Part shown: positions 30,245 to 41,596 of the stretch, in pieces
Position numbering within the stretch: the stretch's first letter is position 1
Layout of the letters: every line of letters starts with the position of its first letter
Source of the DNA: Podospora pseudocomata
Taxonomy: Eukaryota; Ascomycota; Sordariomycetes; Sordariales; Podosporaceae
Assembly: GCF_035222375.1 (NCBI RefSeq)
Contig: NC_085887.1
Span: 3,571,501-3,635,500 of the forward strand
Length of the DNA stretch: 64,000 bases
Reading direction: 5' to 3'
The notes under the pieces: model-generated
Seen by the model: only the letters and a program-made list of their open reading frames with translations
Told to the model about the DNA's origin: nothing
Database searches by the model: none
Made by a program: the position numbers and the translations under genes

Positions 30245-32364
30245 ATGTCTATGCCGTCGAGTCCTGCCGGTGGCGGCACCACCACCACAACACCCCTCCA
30301 GCCCATGTCGCATAACCAACAACGCGAGCGCGATCCCGCTCTCTTCTCGCCCACCCAGACTAGAGGTCGCGGCCTGACCCTCGGAGCTTCCACGGACAAT
30401 GCGCGCGACAGCTCGGTTCACGAAAAGATTAACCAGTTCAACTCGCTCGCCGTGCAATCAAAACAACTCGAGCGCAAGACCGCCGATGCCGCCCTCAAGC
30501 GCGCCATGCTTGGCCGGGAGGAGGCCGAGAGCGAAATGCGCCGCTACCGTGACGAGTGTAGAATGCTCAGGAGGGCGGTAGAGGAAGGGAGAGAACGGGA
30601 ACGAAAAGTGGGCGAGAGACTGGAGACAGTAATGGTATGTTTACGGTCCTTTTCCGATAGCTAATCCGGGCGCCAAGCAGACAAAGACTAATGCGGGAAT
30701 AAACAAAACAGGAGAGCTATGGACGCGCAAAGGAGACACACGAACACACCAAAGAACTCTGGGAGAAGGAGATCCGTCGCGCCCGAAAGGAGACCTTCAA
30801 GACCCAGAGTGCCTTTGTCAAGCTTCAGGAAGAGCTCAAGAATTCTCGGAACGCCCACAGGTCGACCGAAGAGGAGCTTCATCGCGAAAAGCAGCTATGC
30901 TCTGAACGGGCACAGGACGCTTTTACCGCCAAATACCAGCTTGTAGCTCTTCAGAACCAACTTGAGCAGGCTCTCGAAAAGATCAAGACACTTGAGCAGG
31001 AACGTGACTCGCTCAAAACGATGGTCGAACAAGAGAAGCAGCTCCGGCTAGTGGCCGAGGAGGGCAAACGCCCCGCATCCGACGACGAGAGAATTACGCC
31101 ACGCAAGCGACCACGGACATCCTCCATCAGCTCATCATCGTCCGATGTACCCGACTTTGAGGAGATCACCCGGAAATGGGAGTGGGAGAAGCAGCGCGCC
31201 GACAGGGCAGTGCAGCAAGTGCAGTTCCTCGAGACCGAGTGCCGGTTGAGAGTCTGCGCCGCGGCCAAAGCCTTTCGTCGAAGCAGTTCAAGCCGGGGGA
31301 GCACAAGCACTAGTCGTCGATCCAGCCCCCGACGCAAACGACCCAGTCTCTTGAGAATCGCAGATGCCGCCGACGCTGTCATCATTGGAGGCAACGCCGA
31401 GCCGTCTCCTGATCTCGCCTCACCAAAGCGTTCCAAGACCGACATGCTCAGGGAGGAGCTGGGCTCTCGGAATGACAGGTTCTTTACACCGGTTGAGCAA
31501 CCTGTACGTTATTCTCGCACGCCGAGCGTTGACCCGCCAGATTTCGCGATGCTTGATAAGGACAGGACATCGCTACTGTCGTTGCTCGACGCCCCCCATA
31601 GAGAGGAGAGCCCAGCGTTGACGTTTAGCATTCCCACCGTTCCAGCACCCGCCCCAGCCGCAACAGTAAAGCAGGTTGTTCGGCAAGAAGAACCGGAATC
31701 GGATGTCGAGGTTCATAGATCGGTCCCGCATCCTGTGCCAGAGCCTGTTGTTCCCGTCCATCAAGAACCGTCCCCCCGTTCTGCCGCGCCTTCGACCGAC
31801 CCTTTGCCATCTGTCAAGACCCTCAGCAACGAGCTACCAGCCCCTGCTCCGCGTCCTCACACCTCGAATTCGTTTCATCGGTTCCGGGAAGCCGCCGCCA
31901 AAGCCGCGCTTACTGTTGTGACAACCACGACAAAGGTGCCACTCAAAGACGAGAACAAGGACCCGAACCTCGCTTCCAAGATCATGAAGATGCAAAAAGA
32001 ACAACAATACCAAACTCCCAACCGAGGGAATATCTCAGCCGGGAGTGAAAACGAGTGGGACAAGCCAAGCTTTGACGTGACGAACCCGGCGTTGACGCCC
32101 ACCATGACGAGGGAGGAGGCTCTAGAGCAGATAAGAGATCGGAGAGTCCGGGCTAGGAGTGCCGGGCGTTCTGGTGGTGCTGCTGGATCTCAGGGAACCC
32201 TGTCGAGGAAGGTGTCGACTGAGACGATGAAGAGTGGCAGCGGGCCAAGGGGGAGGGAGCAGGAGAGGAGGGATGTTAGTGTGCAGAGCGCGCCAACTGT
32301 CATGACGGGGAATAGGGAGCCCAGCAGGGGGGCGGTTGTGGGGGGGAGAAGGGTGAGGGGTTGA
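30245..32364 (+). CDS. coiled-coil protein of unknown function, 680 residues
   Basis: Two exons: 30245-30634 and 30712-32364. The intron is 77 bp with GTATGT donor, GACTAAT branch and AACAG acceptor, and frame is kept. Residues 1-55 are Ser/Thr/Pro-rich; about 58-270 form a long coiled coil (VHEKINQFNSLAVQSKQLER, then KEIRRARKETFKTQSAFVKL, LVALQNQLEQALEKIKTLEQ). A basic, Ser-rich stretch with possible nuclear-import signals follows (RKRPRTSSISSSSS; RRSSPRRKRPS). A disordered Pro-rich middle leads to a short, well-defined C-terminal motif (LTPTMTREEALEQIRDRRVR, about 595-620). That motif is typical of a conserved fungal family of unknown, possibly mitotic, role; the mitotic part is inference only. 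Confidence 0.83.
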
Positions 32365-32486
32365 AGTACGACGATAAATGATTGGAAAGTGGCAAGGGAG
32401 AGGAGGAGGAGGAGTCAGGATATGACATGATATCCCTTACTGTTTGACTTTTTTTTTGTCGGCTTCGGATTTGTATACACCCCTCT

Positions 32487-32522
<36 letters not shown>

Positions 32523-33214
32523 ACAACACCCGGTTTGCGGTTTTTTTTCGGTTCAGTTTTCAGCAGCATCATCATCACATGGAAAAAGGAAAGGGGTAAC
32601 ACAGGACATTTTTGCATTTCCTCAGGAGTTGCGAGGTTGTCTCTTTTTTTGACTTCTCCGGGTCTGGATGCCAATGGATGGAAACTGCAAAATCATCATT
32701 ACAACTCTGAAACTGGACAAAAACTGGGGAAGCTTTTCTTACTTGGCGCTCTGGTGTTTCTTTTTAACTGGACGGACGGACGGCTGGCACAAACTTCTAT
32801 AATACCCCTAACCATTTTGTGTTTTTTCTTTTTTTTCTGTTTGGCTCTTGAAATCATTTTCAAGGAACGCATGGGGTTGGGTGGGAAAGTCTGGCCAAGC
32901 GTTTTGCGTTCAGGGGTTGCTGGTTGGGTACTGTCGACGATATCGGGGGGGTGGTGGTGCTGGCTTGACAGGCTTCACTGGTTGTTTAATTGACATTTTA
33001 CATTGTTCTCATCACAAATTGCTTCGAATGCTGTACTCGACGGTTGGTGATGTATCACTACTTATTTCTTCTTGTCATGAACTGCCATGTAATTAGAATC
33101 CGATCATGTCAAAAATCATCAAACTGTCATTGTCATCACCATCATCACCCCAATCCAATCATCGTTTAGACCAAACATCAGTCCATCATTGCGATACTCT
33201 CGGTCTACTCCTCC
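32365..33214. other. intergenic between convergent genes, 850 bp
   Basis: Holds 3' flanks of the 680-residue gene (+) and 505-residue gene (-). The frame at 32535-32993 translates to Phe/Leu/Trp-rich sequence from T-rich DNA and is not a credible gene. A (CA)14 microsatellite lies at 32490-32517. Confidence 0.55.
32490..32517 (+). repeat. (CA)14 microsatellite
   Basis: Uninterrupted CA dinucleotide repeat of 28 bases, followed by an imperfect CA continuation to about 32527. It lies about 125 bp past the stop of the 680-residue coiled-coil gene. Confidence 0.95.
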
Positions 33215-34801
33215 TCAGCTTCCCTTTGGCCCATTTCCAACTTGTGTGGATAAAAAAGACACAGACCGACCCGTGGCATTTCCATTCTCCCCAAGGGAAT
33301 GACCAGCAACCGACATGGCCCTCGACTTCCTCCTGCCACCTCTGGCAGCCCTATGCTGGTCCTTTGTAGCAGACAGCTCTCTCTGCTCCATCATCGCGGC
33401 GGTGATCTCTCTGGCACTAACAAAGTACCCCAAAGATAATATCGCCGTGCCCCTCACCTGCTCGGTCGTTACAGCTGGCCAGACCACAAAAACATCCAGA
33501 AAATATGTGGCTTCGACCGGTGAATGAAAAGGAGGAGAAGACGTCCCGCTCGATGCTGCTCCCTTATGGATCCCCTTCAAAGCAGTCTTGGTGCTGTCAT
33601 TGGCGTGTGGTTTTGAAGGAGATGTCTCGAGCGAGCATGAAGACTTGGCGCTGAGCGGCAGCCAAAACTTCTTATTGTTCAAATCGTCGTCCTCTGGGTC
33701 CGTCTCAAATTCTACTCGTCGTTCAAGCCTCTGGATGTACTCCCACTCCTTGCAAGCCTTGGCACAGTATGTCTTCAACTCGGAAACAAATGGCTGGCGT
33801 TTGGCCTCCAGCACAAGGCTTTCGAAGCAACTTGCGACGGATCTAACCACGGAATCGGTGCATTCGGTGCTGATGGAATCAGTGATGTTCCTGTACTCGG
33901 CAAGTGTCCGGAAGAGTACTGAGCGCAGGTGAGCCTCGACCTCTTCGTTTTCTTCGGCCAGATGGTCGAGGAATTTATTTAGCTCGGAGGATTTGTGTAG
34001 GAGATAGATGGGCTGGAAGATGGCATTGCGCAACTCATATCCAAGAATGGCGAGGAAAGTGGCTATTCGCATGTGTTTGGCGGTTGCGGAGTTGGAGACG
34101 GGGAGAGGGAGGATCCGATCAGTGCGGCTCAGAGCAGGGTGGCTCTTGATCGTGGTCCAGTTGACACCATTCAGGGGCAGGTCATCACAAAAGTATGTCT
34201 CGGCCAGTTTGACCGCAGAGGTGCGGATGGAGTCCATGATACTGCAACTTCACCCTTCAAAGTTAGCAATCATATCATAGTCAACTTGAACAAGAGTGAG
34301 GAGGACATACATGTGCTTGATATTTTCCGTAATGGGAACCAGCCTGGCTGAAAATGTTGATAATCTCTCAAGCTTGGCTGTCTCCTCACTCAGCTCCTGC
34401 TTCACGGAGTCAATCTGCCACTGCATCTTCCCCCTTTCGTCGCCCAGCTGCGTCTCATTGTCGGCGAGCTTCTTCTTGGCCTCGAGGTATTGGCACTCAA
34501 GAGTTTGCTTCTGCTTCAAAGCATCCTGGAGCTTTTTGGAAGCATCATCACCTTGCTTCCTAGCTGCGTCTAGACTTGCATGGAGTCTCGCAATCTGCCT
34601 GAGTGTATGGGTGTTATCACGTTCGAGATCGCTGTATTCCTTCCGGAGTTTTTTGTTCTCGGCGCCAATGGAGGCAACTTGCTTGACGACCGGATGGGAT
34701 GCCAACGTAGTAAACAAATTCTCAATGTCGTCCAAAGAAGGCGGAGTTGTTGAAGCGGTGGTGTTGGAGGAGGAGAGAGTTGCCAGTTTCCCGGTGGACA
34801 T
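33215..34801 (-). CDS. unknown protein, 505 residues, N-terminal coiled coil
   Basis: Two exons on the minus strand: 34801-34311 and 34241-33215. The 69-bp intron has GTATGT donor, TGCTAAC branch and TTGCAG acceptor. ATG 34801 (MSTGKLATLSSSNTT). Residues about 25-150 are coiled coil (VASIGAENKKLRKEYSDLER ... KQTLECQYLEAKKKLADNET). A helical globular region covers about 160-360 (FLAILGYELRNAIFQPIYLL; ECTDSVVRSVASCFESLVLE; CKEWEYIQRLERRVEFE), and the tail is Ser/Lys/Gly-rich and disordered. The middle (ILGYELRNAIFQPI) is reminiscent of helical proteins in signalling or nuclear scaffolds, but I cannot name the family. No catalytic motifs. Confidence 0.82.
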
Positions 34802-35760
34802 GCTGGTCAGAGTCAGCTAATATTGTGGGTTTTAATCAGGTGGTTGATTAAGGGGGAAGACACGTTGGAGAGTATGACACCATGTGGGACTGAAATTTTG
34901 CCTGTTCGAATGTTGGGAAGGAGGCATTATGGCGGACAACCACCTTCTTTTCAACTTGCTCGACAGTTTCATCATCTGCATCATTGCTTGTCAAATCTGG
35001 CTGATTCTCTCACACCAACATCCTGTGCCACCCATCTCCTCTCGTGGCCAATAATGGCACGATGGGCCTCAGTGCGTTGATTGTCCAGCACCTTCCCACA
35101 TGAAGCTCAGCCTTCCATTTCAAAGTGAAGCTTGTGGTCAGACCCCGAATCTTCATCAGGATTCTCACAGAAAAAACACTTTGATCATGATATGCGATGA
35201 GCCAGTGAGGCGAGCAGGTCATCACCTCCCCCCATGTTGATGCAAGCCATAAATCAAGTCCGGGCCCGCCACCAATCAATGTTCGGTACTGTCTCCGGAT
35301 AGACAACCAATTGCCGGTGTCTTTCCGGAGCAAACGGACTGATAGCATTTGATCCATATGCCTCTTTCCATCGGGATGATGCCGTGGCATGGAAACTTGA
35401 AAGTTTGACAATGGAATTGTGATAGAAGAGCCAATGCTATTTTTACCTGCTGAGATGGCCAGTCATGACGAAATGCCGTTTTATGTTGAGTCGCAAACCA
35501 AGCCTCACTCTGCGGTTCTCCGTGGTCAGGTGGGTTTGATGAGATGGCTTCACGTGTAGGTTCTTTTGGAACAAACGGATTCAAGTGACCTTGGCCCTGA
35601 TCTTGATAGCTGTCAGATTGTGATATCTATGTACCTAGAGCTATCAAACTCAATATGCTGTGCAACCATGCAACCATTACTCCGTTTGATAAAGACTACC
35701 TGCAGCCCTTATACAACGCATATCTCCACACCCAACCTCAACAACTACAACACAAGGACA
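34802..35760. other. intergenic, 959 bp
   Basis: Upstream of the 505-residue gene (-) and of the tRNA (+). The frames at 35010-35411 and 35276-35584 (minus) have no features of a gene. Nothing else seen. Confidence 0.5.
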
Positions 35761-35847
35761 GCGCGATTAGTTCAGTGGTTAGAATACTCGCTTCCCATCT
35801 CGCTCTTGGAAAAGCGAGGGACCCGAGTTCGAATCTCGGATCGCGCA
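35761..35847 (+). tRNA. tRNA-Gly, anticodon CCC, with 15-nt intron
   Basis: Full cloverleaf. The acceptor stem GCGCGAT/ATCGCGC pairs perfectly, with discriminator A. The D arm is GTTC/GAAT. The anticodon stem CTCGC/GCGAG holds loop TTCCCA-[intron]-A with anticodon CCC at 35794-35796. The T arm is CCGAG-TTCGAAT-CTCGG. The intron is 35798-35812, at the canonical place one base after the anticodon. The internal B box is GAGTTCGAATC. It decodes GGG. A TTTTT pol III stop follows at 35867-35871. Confidence 0.93.
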
Positions 35848-35866
35848 GCTGATACTGATTCGCTTC

Positions 35867-35871
35867 TTTTT
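35867..35871 (+). terminator. RNA polymerase III T-run terminator
   Basis: First run of five T downstream of the tRNA, 20 bases past its 3' end, at a normal distance for pol III. Confidence 0.75.
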
Positions 35872-37022
35872 GGTTAGCTTTGGTGCTAACATGGCAGGCG
35901 TGGTCAACTTCTTTTTGGCAGAAGGAGCGGAGGTGAGTCGGGAAGGGGCGGTGGACCCCTCGGCCCGAACTGGGTACAGTTCAATGGATTCATCTGAGGT
36001 TACCCGGTCGAGGACTACCAAAGAGTGGAGGTATGAGAGTGATGCTCAACAGGAAACAACGGTTGATGGGCATGTGTTTTGAAAACGGATTAGGTACTTC
36101 AGGGTTGGGACTTGTGTTAGTTAGATACCTACCCAGTTCAAGACTCGCGAGGAGAGGTAAATGTGACTCCACTGCTAACTCGGTGACAACATTGTAACGG
36201 GTCTATTTGTCTTGTTGAATTGTTTAGACCATAGACTTGCTTATGTTGAGCGGTTGGAGTAGTTGTGGTCTCCGAGAAAGACACTGATTTCTGCGTGCCC
36301 TATCCAGATTCACAAACTTGACGTCCTGAGGCGAAGTAACGACTTGAAAGTCACGCATGTTGAGGTGAAGCAGTATGGCATTGCCGTTTAACCCACGAGG
36401 CTGAATGAAGCCTTCATCGAACGAGTTATATGAGCATCGGTGGAATTAGAAACTTGATGCCACTCGCCATCTCATTGACTGTAGTACTAATTGCTATCAC
36501 ACAACAGAGGTCTCCAATCTCGCGGCAGCCGATGCAGGTCAGACTTTTCCACAACCGAGACAGCAGCTGTGCCTCCTTGCGGAAAAGGAAGCTCCATGGT
36601 GATGCGGCCCGAGCTCCTTTTTGTGAAACGTCGCGAGTGTGGAAGAGACGAAGGGCACGAGCCACCCTGCGCCGCGAGCCACGCATCCGGCAACAGAAGC
36701 GGAAGCCTCCCGAGCGAGAAAAAAGAGAAACGGGAACGCTTTCGAAGCACACCCCTGTCATCATCCTGCTGACATTTAAGGCTTCAATATTTCCAACTGC
36801 TGAGCCTCCTCTGACAAACTGATGTAACCAGCCTGTTATTTTATCATGGTGCTGAGAAGGCGCCTTTACTGTGTCTCTTTTTCTTTCCTTTCGAATGCAA
36901 TGAATGAATGAATGCATGGATGGATGAATGAATGCGCCGCCAATCGATGAACTCCGCCGTGTTACCATCGTCTGTTTATCCCGAAACCACTGAGAGCTAG
37001 GAACCGGATCTCACTTGGCTCC
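35872..37022. other. 1.15-kb gene-free region
   Basis: Between the tRNA and the Whi2-like gene. Overlapping frames on both strands at 36426-36968 are compositional shadows of one another, without splice or domain support. A GAAT/GGAT tetranucleotide repeat sits at 36899-36934. Confidence 0.5.
36899..36934 (+). repeat. GAAT/GGAT tetranucleotide microsatellite
   Basis: AATG units with variants ATGC and ATGG over 36 bases, about 90 bp before the ATG at 37023. Confidence 0.85.
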
Positions 37023-38708
37023 ATGGCCAGACCGGCCGGCGACCAGCTGAACGCTCACGCAGCACCAGCAACAAATGGCCATATGGGCATCTCGCAGCCA
37101 TTCTCCTCTCAACCACTTTCCACAACCCAGCTTATCAGCCACATTCCCAAAATCCTCCCTCACGAGCGCGTCTTCCCCATACAGATAGGGTCTGAGCTCT
37201 TCAAACTATCGGGCGCATCGCTATCATCCGATGGTATGTATATCATCTGAATGGGTGGAGGGAATGAGCACAAATTGACTGACATGAACAGCGCCGTCGT
37301 ACTTTTCCCAATACTTTCTGTGTCAGCTAAAACAGGCCGAAGAAAATGGAGAAGACATTTCCAACGCCATCCGGACCTTGTCCATCGATCGTGATCCAGA
37401 CACGTTTAAAGACATTGCTCTACACCTTCAGGGGTATCATGTGAAACCGCGAGATGCAACGCACTTTGTGCGATTGTTTGCCGATGCACAGTTTTACAGA
37501 CGTGAGACAGCGCTGCTATTGCTACTTGCTGCAAGGCCGAAGACATGTTGGGCTAACGCTGTGTCTTGCTAGTCCCCAAGTTGATGTCCCAGTTGTACGA
37601 GGAGAGCATCTTTACTACTATTGGAGAGCGCCAGTTTGAAATACCACGAGAGCTATTCAATGACCCAGGGAACTCACCCAACTTTTTCTCGCTGGGCTTT
37701 GCTGTCTTCTTTTCCTCACCAGACGAGCTCTTTCCTGGCTTGGACAGAGAAGGGCTTCTTCGGCCACCATCGATTGTGCCCCCTGCGATCCCAACACGTA
37801 ACGGGGATATTTTTGCCGAGCTACTCAACCTTCTCCGAGGATATCCGGTCAATATTCGCGATGAAGGCCATCGCGCAGAGCTACTCCGAGATTGCCGGTA
37901 TTTCAACTTCAAAGGGCTCGAGCAGCGTCTGATCCCGCATCAGATATCCTACAACCTGTCACGTAGACGACACGAAATTGTTCTTCGGCTCAGGGACATA
38001 CTCAAAAGCGGCATCACGGTAGCTTCCGAGCCCACCGCACTCGATCCAGCCGCCGGATGGGTCAACTACGCCCGCCCGTTCGTCGACGAGAAATCTTACG
38101 AGCTGGTGCTCGAGATTGGCGATGAGAGCACCAGGCTACAGTTTGGACCGAATGGATCGATCCGAGCCGAGTTCTTTGGGGAAGTCAAGACTCGCGTGGC
38201 GAAACTTTTCGAGGTCATCTCTACCAAGCTCAACTTACCGCCCACAACACAGCCCCTGGGGTTGCTAATGGCACAAGGGGGTGCGAGCAGCCAACCAGCT
38301 ACGCCGGGGAATACACCGCTTAGCGAGGATTTGGTAAGGGTTGTGATGGATCCCGAGGCAAGCGTCACGCTGGACGGAAGAGCCTGGAGCTTGGAAGAGG
38401 CGGGGAATAGCTCGGTGCCGTCATCGGCTGGGGGACTGGGTGGTGTGAGTGGCGGTGGTGAACAGAACTCGCCCTCGGCGTTACTGCTGTCTGTTCCGGC
38501 CTCACAGCCGTTTTCGAGGAAGAGGAGGAGGGTGGATATGAATGGCGGACTGGAGGAATGGATTGTGCGGACTGGGCAGTGGCGGTTGAGGATTCAAGGG
38601 GTCAAGAATGGGAAGGCGGCGGTAGAGTGTTGTTTGGTGGCGGTCAAGCTGGATGCTATGAGCTCGGAGCATGCTAGGAATCTGCAGAGGTCCTTTTTGG
38701 GAGGGTGA
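37023..38708 (+). CDS. Whi2-like protein with two BTB/T1-type domains
   Basis: Three exons: 37023-37233, 37292-37501 and 37573-38708; 518 residues. Two successive BTB (potassium-channel T1-like) modules are visible. The first (about 48-150) runs FPIQIGSELFKLSGASLSSD to FADAQFYRLPKL. The second (about 160-270) runs FTTIGERQFEIPRELFND, then GDIFAELLNLLRGYPVNI to LLRDCRYFNFKGLEQRLIPH. This layout is that of the fungal Whi2-like proteins (yeast WHI2, fission-yeast homologue). Yeast Whi2 works with phosphatases Psr1/Psr2 in stress response and damps TORC1 under low amino acids; it is a cytosolic or membrane-peripheral adaptor. The C-terminal third has a further fold (about 290-380), a Ser/Gly-rich linker, a basic block (RKRRRVDMNG) and a final strand-rich segment. 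Whether this copy has the same role is inference. Confidence 0.85.
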
Positions 38709-39622
38709 CTTTGGATATGCTGGGAATGATACCTTGAGTTGTTGGATATGAGGGTGTTTGTATGTCGTTGTCATGTTGGAATTCATGGCATGGGATTATT
38801 GTGTTTATCCTATTACAAACTCTCTGTTTTTTTATTAATCAGCAAGCATTATTACTTTATGACAACAGGCTGTGACAGTTCAGTGCGGCAACGAATGGAT
38901 GAGTGTTGCACTGGCACTGACTGGTGATTCCATGTTCCAGTGGGTCTCTTGACCATCAGATGTTGCTGGCAAAAATATGGATCCCTCTCAAATTGAGATT
39001 GGCCTATCAATCTGGACCATGTCACCGTCAGGAGGCCCGCTCTTTCACTGTCCAGCCATCTCTTCCATGTCCCTTGGTGTGAGGCTTGCTGTGATGTATG
39101 CTGTATAGGACATATATGTATGTAGGTCGGGTGTCTGTAAGGTACAGACATAAACTGGTTGGTATCTGTAGGGAGTGAAGCAAGTCAGGGCTCAGACGGC
39201 GAGACTGCCGGCATCCCGGACCCAGCCAGCCGGGCAGCAGACCGGACTGGGATTGGGCAGACGCGACGCTCGGGCCAAGGAGTGATCACAACCAGCGGTG
39301 TTTTGGGGGGTGCTTTCTGCGGTGTGCTCAGTGCACGGCAGTGACTGGCTGATAAAGCACGGGCAAGGAGAGGAAGCGCGCTTGCCTGCTTCGGGGAACG
39401 CTTCTGTCAACAATCAAATTTCCCCACCACTGTCACCCAAGTTCGACCTTCAGGCTTCCGAAGAACGACCAACCTTCAAATTTCCACTTCTCCAGCCAAA
39501 CCCGCCCGTTGTTGTTGTTGTCTTGTGACCCAGCTGCTGTCTTTGGTTTTGCTGACAGGCTATATTCATATTGCACCTCTCTCTTTTTTTGCAGCAAAGA
39601 GTACTTCTGCTACCAAGTCAAG
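38709..39622. other. intergenic, 914 bp
   Basis: This is the 3' flank of the Whi2-like gene and the promoter of alpha-tubulin. Pyrimidine-rich from about 39470. Minor frames at 38852-39528 are unsupported. Confidence 0.5.
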
Positions 39623-41596
39623 ATGCGTGAGATTATCAGCTTGAACGGTATGTTTTTTTTGCCCCGACCTGAAGCTCCTTTTTTTTTCTCGGCGTGGCGC
39701 GCGTCTTTGGCCTCACCGCATCGGTTGGGGGCACCTCGATATCAGCGCATACCACCGACTCAACACCACCCTTTTGGACGACTTTTGTGTTGATACTGAC
39801 TTTCTCTGTCTATAGTCGGCCAGGCCGGTTGCCAGATCGCCAACTCCTGCTGGGAGGTATGTACAGCATCACCCCTCTCTCGACTCGTCCTCCTCCTCCC
39901 CGGTTGCCCGCATCGTCATCAGAGCTGCCTCGCCTCGTGACAACACACCAGGCGACATCATGACTTTCGATCTGCTCTGCTCTGCTCGGCACCGATGAAC
40001 ACTACACTCGATATGCTTGATGGAATAGGGACTTTACTGACCTTGCATGTTTAGCTGTACTGCCTTGAGCACGGCATCCAGGTATGCTCTCGTCCCCGAT
40101 TTTTAGCGGTCGGAATATTGTGATACTGACCCGTTCACATCATTAGCCCGATGGATACCTCACTGAGGAGCGCAAGGCTGCTGACCCCGACCATGGCTTC
40201 AGCACTTTCTTCTCTGAGACTGGTGCGTACTTGGGACCTTTGATGATGTGTGCCCTCATATCTTTTGGCCCAGCTGACGGATGTATGCCCAAGCAGGAAA
40301 TGGCAAATATGTTCCCCGGACAATCTACTGCGATCTCGAGCCCAACGTCGTCGATGAGGTCCGCACTGGTGCCTACCGTGGCCTCTTCCACCCCGAGCAC
40401 ATGATTACCGGAAAGGAGGACGCCTCCAACAACTATGCCCGCGGTCACTACACTGTCGGCAAGGAGCTTATTGATCAGGTGCTCGACAAGGTCCGCCGCG
40501 TGGCCGATAACTGCAGTGGTCTTCAGGGTTTCCTCGTTTTCCACTCCTTCGGTGGTGGTACCGGTTCCGGTTTCGGTGCTCTGTTGATGGAGCGCCTCTC
40601 GGTTGACTATGGCAAGAAGTCAAAGCTCGAGTTCTGCGTCTATCCTGCCCCCCAGACCGCTACCTCTGTTGTTGAGCCTTACAACTCTATTCTCACCACC
40701 CACACTACCCTTGAGCACGCCGACTGCTCCTTCATGGTCGACAACGAGGCTATCTACGATATCTGCCGTCGCAACCTTGGTCTCGAGCGCCCCAACTATG
40801 AGAACCTGAACCGTCTCATTGCTCAGGGTATGTTTTTCCAGAGCACCAGACGTATTCTTTTGACACCTGCTGACATATCTTCCAGTCGTTTCTTCTATTA
40901 CTGCCTCGCTCCGTTTCGATGGCTCCTTGAACGTCGATCTCAACGAGTTCCAGACCAACTTGGTCCCCTACCCCCGCATTCACTTCCCTTTGGTTGCTTA
41001 TGCCCCCGTCATCTCGGCCGCCAAGGCTGCCCACGAGGCCAACAGCGTCCAGGAGATGACCATGTCTTGCTTCGAGCCCAACAATCAGATGGTTAAATGC
41101 GACCCCCGCAATGGCAAGTACATGGCTACCTGCTTGTTGTACCGCGGTGACGTCGTCCCCAACGACGCCCACGCTGCCGTTGCCACCCTCAAGACCAAGC
41201 GCACCATCCAGTTCGTCGACTGGTGCCCTACCGGTTTCAAGCTTGGTATCTGCTACCAGCCCCCCCACCAGGTGCCCAACGGCGATCTGGCCAAGGTTAA
41301 CCGTGCTGTGTATGTATATCCTGGCTGTTATGTATTCTATTTTGTTACAACTTGCTAACTATGCCTCTAGCTGCATGCTTTCCAACACCACCGCCATTGC
41401 CGAGGCCTGGTCCGCTCTCTCTCACAAGTTCGATCTCATGTACTCCAAGCGCGCCTTCGTCCACTGGTATGTTGGTGAGGGTATGGAGGAGGGTGAGTTC
41501 TCGGAGGCTCGCGAGGATCTTGCTGCTCTTGAGCGCGATTACGAGGAGGTTGCTGCCGATTCGATGGAGGGTGAGGATGTCGAGGCCGAGTACTAA
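39623..41596 (+). CDS. tubA: alpha-tubulin (TubA type)
   Basis: Seven exons: 39623-39647, 39816-39856, 40055-40081, 40147-40222, 40297-40827, 40886-41309, 41371-41596; 449 residues. The start is [20 protein letters not shown]. The GTP loop GGGTGSG is at about 144-150, the alpha-specific catalytic [14 protein letters not shown] follows RFDGSLNV, and the acidic tail is EGEDVEAEY. It polymerises with beta-tubulin into microtubules. The loop at about 37-50 ([15 protein letters not shown]) matches Aspergillus-type TubA and lacks the animal acetylated-lysine motif. The first four exons are tiny (25, 41, 27, 76 bp), with the two longest introns (168 and 198 bp) at the 5' end. A C-terminal Tyr is present. 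Codon use indicates high expression. Confidence 0.97.

Noticed and set aside
32535-32993. 152-residue hydrophobic frame that could be a membrane protein
   Set aside because: Translation of T-rich 3' flanking DNA; hydrophobic segments come from poly-T runs, and there is no splice or domain support.
35761-35847. Reading the tRNA as tRNA-Trp (CCA)
   Set aside because: The anticodon must follow the invariant T33; with stem CTCGC/GCGAG that gives CCC, and the stem and intron then fit the canonical layout.
36426-36968. Overlapping 130- and 180-residue frames on both strands
   Set aside because: Mutual shadows in GC-rich DNA; no ATG context, splice site or conserved-looking block.
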